DNA of 64,000 nucleotides. Origin: Novipirellula caenicola. GTDB lineage: Bacteria; Planctomycetota; Planctomycetia; Pirellulales; Pirellulaceae. Positions 29,041-36,256 of this stretch are shown piece by piece (positions within the stretch are counted from its first letter, which is position 1; each line of letters starts with the position of its first letter). The notes beneath the pieces were generated by a model. That model was not told the origin of the DNA and ran no database searches. It worked only from the letters and a program-made list of their open reading frames with translations. Position numbers and translations under genes: made by a program. The stretch spans positions 868,001 through 932,000 of the forward strand of contig NZ_BAABRO010000002.1 of NCBI RefSeq assembly GCF_039545035.1. Direction: 5' to 3'.

Positions 29041-30002
29041 AGGCTTTCCTTTGTGATCAAATCGACCGGCGTTTCAACATCGGCGGTGGCTGCCGATTTT
29101 TCGTTGACTTGCTTCAGCGCCGCCTCGATACCAAATACCGCCAACTGATCACCGTGCTGGTCCGCGGTCGCCAGGACCTTGCCTTGTTTGATCGCCTCTT
29201 GAATCGCGGTGATATTGTCAAAGCCCACGATCATCACTTCGCCTTCGCGGCCTGCACTTTTGACCGCCGCGATTGCCCCCAAGGCCATTGAATCGTTCGC
29301 CGCCAAGATCGCCTTGATCTCGGGGTGTTCGCTTAACATCGACGATGCAATCGTGTTCGCTTTGCTCATCTCCCATTCGGCCGTTTGGCTGTCGACGATC
29401 TCAATCCCAGCGTCTTGCATCGCGGCTTGAAAGCCTTTCAAACGCTGCTGGGCATTGAATGAAGTGCGGATGCCCTCCAAAATCGCCACCTTGTCTCCTT
29501 TGTTCAGTTTGGCCGCCAAGTGATCGCCCACCGTCTTGGCTCCCGCCATGTTATCGGGACCGACAAACGGGATCGAAATCTGTTCTTGTGCCAGCACGTC
29601 GGCATCCAGTCGATTGTCGATGTTGATCACGACGACACCCGCTTGCGATGCACGACGCAGCGCCGGAACCAGTGCTTTTGAATCCGCCGGAGCGATCACA
29701 ATCGCATCCACGCCGCTGGCGACCATTTCTTCGACGAGCGAGACTTGGCGGCTGAGGTCACGTTCGTCCTTAATTCCGTTGACGACCAAGTCGTAGTCAT
29801 CCGCGTGTTCAGCTTGATGTTCCGTCGCCCCATCAGCCATGGTCGAAAAAAACTCGTTCGCCAACGACTTCATGATCAAGGCGACGCGAGGCTTGTCATT
29901 GTCCGCGTCTGCGGCTTGGGGACCTTCGGGCGTGGTCGACGATGAGTTGCAGCCCACCAACAACATCAGGGCTAACAGCAAAATGGAATGACGAACGTTC
30001 AT
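29037..30002 (-). CDS. rbsB: Ribose-type substrate-binding lipoprotein
   Basis: A 321-residue periplasmic binding protein. The signal peptide ends in the lipobox LVGC (Cys18), so it is probably a membrane-anchored lipoprotein rather than the free form seen in enteric bacteria. The type 1 binding-protein fold shows MKSLANEFFSTMADGA at the N-terminus, IVIAPADSKALVPAL, VVINIDNRLD and, near the end, VGFDN, the family's ligand-contact segments. It captures the sugar and delivers it to RbsC. It is followed directly by rbsA. The gap of about 300 bases before it holds an inverted repeat and may carry its own promoter. Confidence 0.9.
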   Translation of the reverse strand: MNVRHSILLLALMLLVGCNSSSTTPEGPQAADADNDKPRVALIMKSLANEFFSTMADGATEHQAEHADDYDLVVNGIKDERDLSRQVSLVEEMVASGVDAIVIAPADSKALVPALRRASQAGVVVINIDNRLDADVLAQEQISIPFVGPDNMAGAKTVGDHLAAKLNKGDKVAILEGIRTSFNAQQRLKGFQAAMQDAGIEIVDSQTAEWEMSKANTIASSMLSEHPEIKAILAANDSMALGAIAAVKSAGREGEVMIVGFDNITAIQEAIKQGKVLATADQHGDQLAVFGIEAALKQVNEKSAATADVETPVDLITKESL

Positions 30003-30202
30003 GGTTCTCTCTTTGACGTGTGCGGTAAAAATGAAAGGATGTTTTATCGGGGCAAATCCGTATCAGGACAAATCAGTTCGGAAGTTGTCTTTGGGGTCAT
30101 CCGAGGGTCGTAATGCGTTCGGCTCAGGAAATTTCGTTTGTGTTCGATCCGTTGACCAATCAGCATCCCAACCCGATGCGTGAGTTTTTGAGTTGCGCTC
30201 TT

Positions 30203-30274
30203 ATCACAACCCGAAGCGTCAGCGAGGGAATCTTTAACTTGGCTCGGTGCCTCGCTGACGCGCCGGGTTATGAT
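30203..30274. repeat. Dispersed palindromic repeat, GCGTCAGCGAGG family
   Basis: AACCCGAAGCGTCAGCGAGG pairs with CCTCGCTGACGCGCCGGGTT around a loop of about 20 bases. A second copy is at 62307-62372. It fills much of the 304-base gap (30003-30306) between ribokinase and rbsB, where no gene is seen. Whether it ends or modulates the operon transcript is unknown. Confidence 0.65.
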
Positions 30275-30295
30275 TTTTGAAGCCTCACGCTCTCA

Positions 30296-30326
30296 AGAGC
30301 CACTCCTCACTCCTCACTCCTCACTT
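30296..30326. repeat. CTCACTC heptamer repeat overlapping the ribokinase stop
   Basis: Three to four copies of the heptamer CTCACTC run across the 3' end of the ribokinase frame, so its last residues (VRSEE) are encoded by repeat units. The same heptamer occurs in long arrays at 32941-32990 and 48276-48366. Confidence 0.7.
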
Positions 30327-31239
30327 GTTTCTCAATCATCGGACGCGTCCCCATGCTTGGCTGGGCGCCATGGCGTGATGCCGCGATTGCCCCCGCCGCG
30401 CTGGCGAATCGTACGGCCTGGATCAAGTTGTCGGTTTCGGCCCAGTGAACGCCCAAGGCACCCGCAAACGCATCCCCTGCGGCGGTCGTGTCAACGGCGG
30501 TAATAGGGTGAGCCGGGAAGTGGTGCAATGTGTTGTTTGAGTACAGCACCGATCCGCGGTCCCCCAACGTGATCACGACGTTCTCGCATCCTCGGCGGTG
30601 TAGTTCTTGGGCCGCGTTGTTCGCATCTTCGATCGTTTCAACGGGACGCCCCACAATCGCAGCCGCCTCGGTTTCGTTCGGGCAAACCAAGTCCACGCCC
30701 AGCAGTTCATCGCTCCACACCTGGGGTGCGGGAGCGGGGTCCAGGATGGTCCGCACGCCGGCTTGCTTGGCGATTGCGATGGTGGCGAGTACCGCATCGA
30801 GCGGGATTTCAAGCTGCAACAGCACCACTTCGGCCGTCTCGATCACATCACGACGCGTTTCGATATCCTCAGGCGTGACGCGTCCATTGGCTCCTTGGAC
30901 CAACATGATCGAATTCTGGCCGCTGGCTTCCACCGTCACGATGGCAAGTCCGCTGGGGCAATCTTGGGTCGTGATCACGCCATCGCATTGAATGTCGTGC
31001 GATTTCAAGTTCTGACGTAGAGTGCCAGCGAAGGCATCGTCGCCGACGCGGCCAATCATTCGCACATCGCTGCCCGCCAAGGCAGCGGCGACCGCTTGAT
31101 TAGCACCTTTGCCTCCACTGATCTCGGCCGACGAAGTTGCCGTGATCGTTTCTCCAGGACGAGCAAAACGGTCACAGCGAACGACCAAATCCATATTGAT
31201 CGATCCAACGACCGTGATCTTGGGGCGTTTGCGTTTCAT
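30307..31239 (-). CDS. rbsK: Ribokinase (PfkB family)
   Basis: A 310-residue sugar kinase that phosphorylates ribose to ribose-5-phosphate in the cytoplasm. The N-terminal signature SGGKGANQA is near 42-50. The C-terminal PfkB motif DTTAAGDAFAGAL near 249-261 contains the catalytic Asp of the GD pair and the anion hole. The N-terminal GSINMD segment contacts substrate. The ATG overlaps the LacI stop by four bases. The C-terminal tail KQVRSEE is encoded by a heptamer repeat, so the original end may have been altered. Context (ribose importer, nucleoside hydrolase) supports ribose over other PfkB substrates. Confidence 0.9.
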   Translation of the reverse strand: MKRKRPKITVVGSINMDLVVRCDRFARPGETITATSSAEISGGKGANQAVAAALAGSDVRMIGRVGDDAFAGTLRQNLKSHDIQCDGVITTQDCPSGLAIVTVEASGQNSIMLVQGANGRVTPEDIETRRDVIETAEVVLLQLEIPLDAVLATIAIAKQAGVRTILDPAPAPQVWSDELLGVDLVCPNETEAAAIVGRPVETIEDANNAAQELHRRGCENVVITLGDRGSVLYSNNTLHHFPAHPITAVDTTAAGDAFAGALGVHWAETDNLIQAVRFASAAGAIAASRHGAQPSMGTRPMIEKQVRSEE

Positions 31240-32255
31240 CGTTTTGCCTCGCCGATCGAGTCGCGGCTCACTAAGTGTACTTTCATCGAATGTTTTTTGA
31301 TTCGGGGACGTTTGCCGCTTCGCAATTGTTGGGTGATCAGTTCGGCGGCGGTGCGTCCCAGCGCCGGGACGTCTTGTGCGATGGTGGTCAGCGGAACACT
31401 CATAAAATCGGCGAAAGGAATATCGTCAAAGGTCACGATCGACAGATCCTTGGGAACACGCAGCCCCATTTCCGAAATCAGCCGCAGGGCTCCCAAAGCG
31501 TTTGGAGTGCTAAAGGCGAAAAAGGCAGTGATGTTCGGATGCAGGCTTAGTAGTCGTTTGGCCGATTCGTAGCCCGAATGTTCACTAAAACTGTCGCCGG
31601 CGATCATCGCCGAGTCCAATTGGATGTCATGTTTGGCTAATCCCTCGCGAAGTCCTTCGATTCGTTGGTCGTTCGGTAACGTTCCCGGTAATCCTTGCAA
31701 CACGCCGATGGATCGGTGTCCATGGTCCAGCAGCAACTCGGTTGCCCGCTGGGCACCGCAGCGATGATCCGATGTGACTTGGACGAGTTTACTTTTGGCA
31801 AATCCGCGATCGACCAGCACAACCGGCAGCCCTGTACCATCGATTGCGGACAGATGTTCGTGTCGTCGACCGACGGGACAGACGACCAGGGCTTCGATTT
31901 GTCTGGCAAGCAGTTGTTCGATTAATTGTTCTTCGTTTGCGGTGGTTTCGCGGCTGTCGGCAACGATCACTGAGTAGCCTTCGTGTTCGGCGGTCAAAGT
32001 GACTTCGCGAGCGATTGAGGCGAAGAACGGGTTCGACAGATCGGGAACGACCACGCCGACGAGTCCCGAGCGTTTCAGTCGCAGCGACCGAGCGACCTGG
32101 CTAGGCCGGAAGCCGAGTTTGGCTGCCGCCTTTTTGACTGTCTTCTCGGTGGCCTCACTAATCCGGTACTCACGAGCGCGACCGTTGAGCGAGCGTGAAG
32201 CGACGGAAACGCTCACCCCTGCTGCATCTGCCACATCTTGTAGAGTCAGCGACAT
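31236..32255 (-). CDS. LacI-family transcriptional regulator
   Basis: A 339-residue repressor-type regulator. The helix-turn-helix and hinge (LTLQDVADAAGVSVSVASRSLNG, in pieces, to about residue 55) are followed by a periplasmic-binding-protein-like effector domain: VGVVVPDLSNPFFASIA, VLVDRGF, VTFDDIPFADFMSVPLTTI. The ATG at 32255 gives the usual LacI N-terminus; an in-frame ATG at 32273 adds six residues. It is the first gene of the ribose/sulfatase operon and overlaps ribokinase by four bases, so it probably senses ribose or a related sugar and controls this operon, including itself. No operator palindrome could be assigned upstream. Confidence 0.9.
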   Translation of the reverse strand: MSLTLQDVADAAGVSVSVASRSLNGRAREYRISEATEKTVKKAAAKLGFRPSQVARSLRLKRSGLVGVVVPDLSNPFFASIAREVTLTAEHEGYSVIVADSRETTANEEQLIEQLLARQIEALVVCPVGRRHEHLSAIDGTGLPVVLVDRGFAKSKLVQVTSDHRCGAQRATELLLDHGHRSIGVLQGLPGTLPNDQRIEGLREGLAKHDIQLDSAMIAGDSFSEHSGYESAKRLLSLHPNITAFFAFSTPNALGALRLISEMGLRVPKDLSIVTFDDIPFADFMSVPLTTIAQDVPALGRTAAELITQQLRSGKRPRIKKHSMKVHLVSRDSIGEAKR

Positions 32256-32663
32256 CTTATGATCCCGTCGCATTCATCTCTTCAGGGTCATGAACGAATC
32301 CGTAGTGGACGAGGCAACGAGTCCCTGTTGAGAGACTAATTCGTGGAAGAGGCCACCGTTGAGAAGAGGCAACGAGTCCCCGCAAGCAGGCTTTCCGCCG
32401 TCCCTAATCCCGCAAATCGCCCAGCTGCCGCACATCTAGCACAAACGATTGTGCCACTTTACACCCGGAACCCACCCCCGTCAACCGTTGTCTATAGAGC
32501 AATCCCCACCCGTAGCACAGGCTGCCAGCCTGTCACCGGCCGGGGATCCCCTCACGTAGCGAAAGTCGCGAAGACTTTCGGCGGGTAGCACAGGCTGCCA
32601 GCCTGTCACTGGTCGGGGGTATAGCGCGAGGGATCTTTAGCAAGATCCACTACGGGACTGTTG

Positions 32664-32839
32664 TCGTCGCACGGCTTTCCAAGCCGTCAGCGTGCATCGC
32701 GCTCGACCGCCGCGGCTGAAAACAACCCACCGGCCTCGCGAGCCATCTAATCACCGCACCGCTACCAGCTTGGAAAGCTGGGCGACAATCTCCGTGCCCC
32801 ATGACTCTCTCCGCTGCGTTTAGTCACCGGCCCACGACA
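32664..32839. repeat. MITE-like palindromic element, single copy A
   Basis: Begins near GTCGCACGGCTTTCCAAG and its inverted end is CTTGGAAAGCTGGGCGACAA at about 32770-32790. The inner part differs from the tandem copies at 34.3-35.3 kb. The 176-base block, including the following ATCTCCGTGCCCCATG and TTTAGTCACCGGCCCACGA, is duplicated at 48105-48280. Both copies are followed at once by heptamer repeats. Confidence 0.8.
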
Positions 32840-33053
32840 CCTCACACCTCACACCTCACACCTCACACCTCACACCTCACACCTCACACCTCACACCTCA
32901 CACCTCACACCTCACACCTCACACCTCACACCTCACACCTCACACCTCACACCTCACTCCTCACTCCTCACTCCTCACTCCTCACTCCTCGGTCCGTGTC
33001 TCCGTGTCTCCGTGTCTCCGTGTCTCCCCCTCTCCCCCTCTCCCCCTCTCCCC
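32838..33053. repeat. Low-complexity heptamer and related repeats
   Basis: About 14 to 15 copies of CTCACAC are followed by about six of CTCACTC, then four GTGTCTCC-type units and four CTCCCC-type units. All are pyrimidine-rich on the plus strand. It lies about 85 bases upstream of the nuclease gene. Slippage-prone by nature. Confidence 0.9.
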
Positions 33054-33139
33054 CGCAGGGATCGGTTACAATTGCATGCGTCCAAGCGGGTTTGTGTTTC
33101 GCGTTTCTTGATCGAATGCAATGAACTAGGAGGCCGGCG

Positions 33140-34258
33140 ATGCCGTTCTTGTACAAATTTGATCCGCCGTCCGCTCGCACCCGTGCACTTGATCGCGAAA
33201 GCACCACGGACGAGCGTACCGCGTCAGGGTTGCTGCGACTGCGTGAAAAACTGGCCGAACAGGTTCCCAAACGGACGATCAATGAGACGTTGCTACTGGC
33301 AACTTGGAACATTCGTGACTTTGACAACGCTAAGTATGGTCTCCGCAGCGACGAATCGATGTACTACATCGCGGAAATCATTTCGCATTTCGATCTGGTT
33401 GCGGTGCAAGAAGTGAATGCCGACTTGAAGGCACTCGATCGATTGACCACGATTCTCGGTGACTGGTGGAAGGTGTTGATCACCGATGTTACCGCAGGCA
33501 CGTCCGGAAATCGCGAACGCGGAGCTTTTATCTACGATTCACGCAAGGTGATTTTTGGCGGCTTGGCTGGCGAGATCGTGATCCCCGACAAGAAGCTGCC
33601 TGATCGCACGCTGCAACCACAACGACAACTTGCTCGCACTCCTTTTTTGTGCGGGTTCGAATCGGGGTACCTGCGGTTCATGCTCTCCACCGTGCATATC
33701 TATTACGGACGGTCCGTCAGTGTTGACCCCACGCGGCTTGAAGAGATTCAAGTGCTCTCGCAGTTTCTTGCAAAGCGTGTTGCCGAGGATCACGTTTGGG
33801 CTCGCAATCTGGTGCTGCTGGGCGACTTCAATATCTTTTCGACCGAAGACGCGACGTTCAAAGCGATTGAGGAAGCGGGCTTTTTTGTCCCGCCTCAATT
33901 TCGCGAGGTCACCTCCAACGCAGCTGGGGGAAAGCACTTTGATCAGATGGCCTTCATCAGCAAAGCTTACGACACCGAGGTTGTGCAAGAACGCATCGCG
34001 AAGTCGAAGGCTGGCGTCTTCAACTTTTTCGAGCACGTGTACCGAGACGATGAAGAGCCGACGTATGTTCCCGAGATGGGGCCGAGCTATGAGAATAAAA
34101 CGAACGGCGAAGTTCGTAGTGAGCGCGAGAAGCACAATTATTACAAGCAGTGGCGAACTCACCAGATGTCTGACCACTTCCCGCTATGGCTGGAGCTGAA
34201 GATTGATTTTGGCGAAGAATACCTCCGCAGGGTCGCTGGCAAAGAAGTCAAGGGTTAG
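33140..34258 (+). CDS. Endonuclease/exonuclease/phosphatase (EEP) family protein
   Basis: A 372-residue protein with the full EEP (DNase I-like) active site: TWNIRDFD with N57, VQEVN with E91, STVHIYYG with H186, LLGDFN with D229 and N231, and the final SDHFP with D345 and H346. Such enzymes cut DNA or RNA, or hydrolyse phosphoesters, using Mg2+. No signal peptide is present, so it is cytoplasmic. The ATG has a good AGGAGG site nine bases upstream (between 33128 and 33140). It stands alone between a heptamer repeat array and the MITE-like tandem array. Its position at the edge of a TIR/patatin/CHAT region makes an effector role possible, but that is only context. Confidence 0.85.
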   Translation: MPFLYKFDPPSARTRALDRESTTDERTASGLLRLREKLAEQVPKRTINETLLLATWNIRDFDNAKYGLRSDESMYYIAEIISHFDLVAVQEVNADLKALDRLTTILGDWWKVLITDVTAGTSGNRERGAFIYDSRKVIFGGLAGEIVIPDKKLPDRTLQPQRQLARTPFLCGFESGYLRFMLSTVHIYYGRSVSVDPTRLEEIQVLSQFLAKRVAEDHVWARNLVLLGDFNIFSTEDATFKAIEEAGFFVPPQFREVTSNAAGGKHFDQMAFISKAYDTEVVQERIAKSKAGVFNFFEHVYRDDEEPTYVPEMGPSYENKTNGEVRSEREKHNYYKQWRTHQMSDHFPLWLELKIDFGEEYLRRVAGKEVKG

Positions 34259-34339
34259 CGGACCGTGCAGTCGGAGCGGAATCGACCGAACAACCGGGCG
34301 TTCCACACCGCACATTGCGTCTTTGCGTTTCTGCCTCGA

Positions 34340-35253
34340 CCGGTTCCAGCTTGGAAAGCTGGCCGACAATTGTCGCACGGCTTTCCAAGCCGTTAGCGTG
34401 CGTCACATGTGATCGTCAAAGCAAGAAGTGTCTCACATTCAACGCCAACCGCACCCTATCCTCGATCGGTACCAGCTTGGAAAGCTGGCCGACAATTGTC
34501 GCACGGCTTTCCAAGCCGTTAGCGTGCATCACGTGTGAACGTCAAAGCAAGAAGTGTTCACATTCAGCGCCGACCCCACCTTACGCCCTCGATCGGCACC
34601 AGCTTGGAAAGCTGGCCGACAATTGTCGCACGGCTTTCCAAGCCGTTAGCAGGCCTCACGTGTGAACGTCAAAGCAATAAGTGTCTTGCATTCAACGCCG
34701 ACCCCACCTTACGCCCTCGATCGGTTCCAGCTTGGAAAGCTGGCCGACAATTGTCGCACGGCTTTTCAAGCCGTTAGCGTGCATCACGTGTGAACGTCAA
34801 AGCAAGAAGTGTCTTGCATTCAACGCCGACCCCACCTTACGCCCTCGATCGGTTCCAGCTTGGAAAGCTGGCCGACAATTGTCGCACGGCTTTCCAAGCC
34901 GTTAGCGTGCATCACGTGTGAACGTCAAAGCAAGAAGTGTCTCACATTCAGCGCCGACCGCACCTTACGCCCTCGATCGGTGCCAGCTTGGAAAGCTGGC
35001 CGACGATTGTCGCACGGCTTTCCTAGCCGTAAGCGTGCATCACGCGTGATCGTCAAAGCAAGAAGCGTCTCACATTCAGCGCCGACCACACCTTACGCCC
35101 TCGATCGGCACCAGCTTGGAAAGCTGGCCGACAATTGTCGCACGGCTTTCCAAGCCGTTAGCGTGCATCACGTGTGAACGTTGCGGCCTGGAGCAACCGC
35201 GTTCGGTATGGAAACTCGTTCGATGTAACGCAACCAGCTTGGAAAGCTGGGCG
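34340..35253. repeat. Head-to-tail array of seven MITE-like palindromic elements
   Basis: CCAGCTTGGAAAGCTGG occurs at 34346, 34472, 34599, 34727, 34855, 34983, 35111 and 35234 (period 126-128, last 123). Between them lie seven complete elements. Each starts ATTGTCGCACGGCTTTCC, continues AAGCCGTTAGCGTGCATCACG, and ends with the inverted sequence CTTGGAAAGCTGGCCGACAAT. The junction of neighbours forms the palindrome CGACAATTGTCG. The region 34259-35352 contains no credible gene; short frames across the array are by-products. Confidence 0.88.
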
Positions 35254-35352
35254 ACATTGGTTAGCAACGTTACGGCGACAATTCGAACAGATCGCATGAA
35301 TTGGGCATGGGGTGCGAAGCAACGATCGCAGTCAAAAAACGGGGCTGCGGAA

Positions 35353-35784
35353 TCACTCGTTCGCGGATTGGGCGATCGCCTCGCCGATCATTTCACGGAT
35401 TTGATCCAATTGGTCGAGTCCGAGGGTGCGTTTGGCCGCGATTTGCTCTGGCAATTGGTGTGCTTTGACATCCACGACCACCGGAATCACCAAGCGATCC
35501 AACCCTGTTGCCAATCCCACTTCGTATTGCATCCAGTTCGAATCGAGCGAGTTGGGGGTGACCAGCGTCACGACCGCGTCCGATTTACCAATCTCCTCCT
35601 TTAGCCAACGGCGTTGCTCGGTTTCCTGATGCGTTTCCAAGTCGTCACTCGACGCATCGATGCCCATGTCCCGCAGTTTTTGCGATACAAATCTCGCCAG
35701 ATCGCGTGTTTCTTCACTATGGCTGACATAAACCCGTTTTGCTTTTGCGGGCGTTGGCGTCGCTTTTTTGGGGGATTCTGGCAT
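35353..35784 (-). CDS. TIR-domain protein (single domain)
   Basis: A 143-residue protein that is little more than one TIR domain. The first strand is KRVYVSHSEETRDLA, the BB-loop region covers DDLETHQETEQR, and the fourth strand AVVTLVTPNSLDSNW leads to W84-x3-E88. That Glu is the catalytic residue of TIR NADases. A Lys/Pro/Thr-rich stretch of about 16 residues precedes the domain. The ATG at 35784 shares one base with the stop of the upstream TIR gene (TGATG), so the two are coupled. It is the last gene of the patatin-TIR-TIR operon. Bacterial TIRs cleave NAD+ or make cyclic ADP-ribose variants; which of these applies here is not visible. Confidence 0.82.
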   Translation of the reverse strand: MPESPKKATPTPAKAKRVYVSHSEETRDLARFVSQKLRDMGIDASSDDLETHQETEQRRWLKEEIGKSDAVVTLVTPNSLDSNWMQYEVGLATGLDRLVIPVVVDVKAHQLPEQIAAKRTLGLDQLDQIREMIGEAIAQSANE

Positions 35785-36191
35785 CAAACGCTCTCCGTGG
35801 TGGCGCCCATCGCATCGAAGTAGTCGGGCAATTCGTTGATGGAGATTGCGCGACGGTCCTGCAGTGGCTTCGGTCTGTCTTCTAGTTTAGCGTGCATCAT
35901 GACGAGTGTAATCGGCAAATCGAGCGCATCGGCAATACCGGCTTCGCGTTTGACCCAATCCGATTGGATCGAAGCGGGCGAAAGCAGCACCAATAGTTCG
36001 TCGGATTTCCGCAGCCCCGCCTTGATTTCTTCGCTGATATTGCGTCCTGCGTCGATGTCAAAGACGTCCACCCAAACGCTACCGCCGGCTTGTTCAATCT
36101 TCTCGCGAATCTGATGACAGACCCATTTGTCTTGTCGCGAGTGACTGAGGAAAATTCGATGTTTCGCTGTGGTCGATTGGCTGGTCATCAT
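35784..36191 (-). CDS. TIR-domain protein (single domain)
   Basis: A 135-residue TIR protein. RIFLSHSRQDKWVCHQI starts the domain, then SVWVDVFDIDAGRNISEEI and ELLVLLSPASIQSDW with W79 and the putative catalytic E83 (W-V-K-R-E). The open frame extends to 36296, but the tandem ATGs at 36191 and 36188 place the start just before the domain and leave 65 bases after the patatin stop. It differs strongly in sequence from its downstream TIR partner, so the pair is not a recent duplication. The two may form a heteromeric enzyme or an enzyme/regulator pair (inference). It probably works with the patatin upstream. Confidence 0.82.
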   Translation of the reverse strand: MMTSQSTTAKHRIFLSHSRQDKWVCHQIREKIEQAGGSVWVDVFDIDAGRNISEEIKAGLRKSDELLVLLSPASIQSDWVKREAGIADALDLPITLVMMHAKLEDRPKPLQDRRAISINELPDYFDAMGATTESV

Positions 36192-36256
36192 CGTCGTTGC
36201 GGCAAATGAGAAAACGCGATTCGCTGCGGCCGAAAGTATTTCATTGCGATCATATC

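Larger units (their letters stand above)
32256..33139. other. Repeat-filled intergenic region, about 0.9 kb
   Basis: No gene is supported. It holds two copies of the hairpin ACAGGCTGCCAGCCTGT (near 32518 and 32590) and a hairpin GCGAAAGTC/GACTTTCGGC near 32562-32584. It also holds a GGATCTT hairpin near 32629, one MITE-like element (32664-32795) and low-complexity DNA (32838-33053). The open frames through the low-complexity part (repeats of Thr-Ser-His-Leu) are artefacts. Confidence 0.6.

Noticed and set aside
27517-30002. Autoinducer-2 (Lsr) importer rather than ribose importer
   Set aside because: No LsrK/LsrF/LsrG-like genes are nearby. The kinase is a ribokinase and the operon carries a nucleoside hydrolase, both favouring ribose.
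32801-33124. Open frame of repeated Thr-Ser-His-Leu
   Set aside because: It is a translation of the heptamer array with no credible domain or start site.
34315-35177. Several overlapping small open frames with Ser-Lys-Cys-rich repeats in the tandem array
   Set aside because: They follow the repeat unit, appear in changing frames (the period of 128 is not a multiple of three) and have no start signals. They are by-products of the array.
34340-35253. Possible CRISPR array (regular repeats of about 128 bp)
   Set aside because: The whole unit is conserved rather than alternating repeats and unique spacers, the unit is too long, and the ends are inverted repeats. No cas gene is present.
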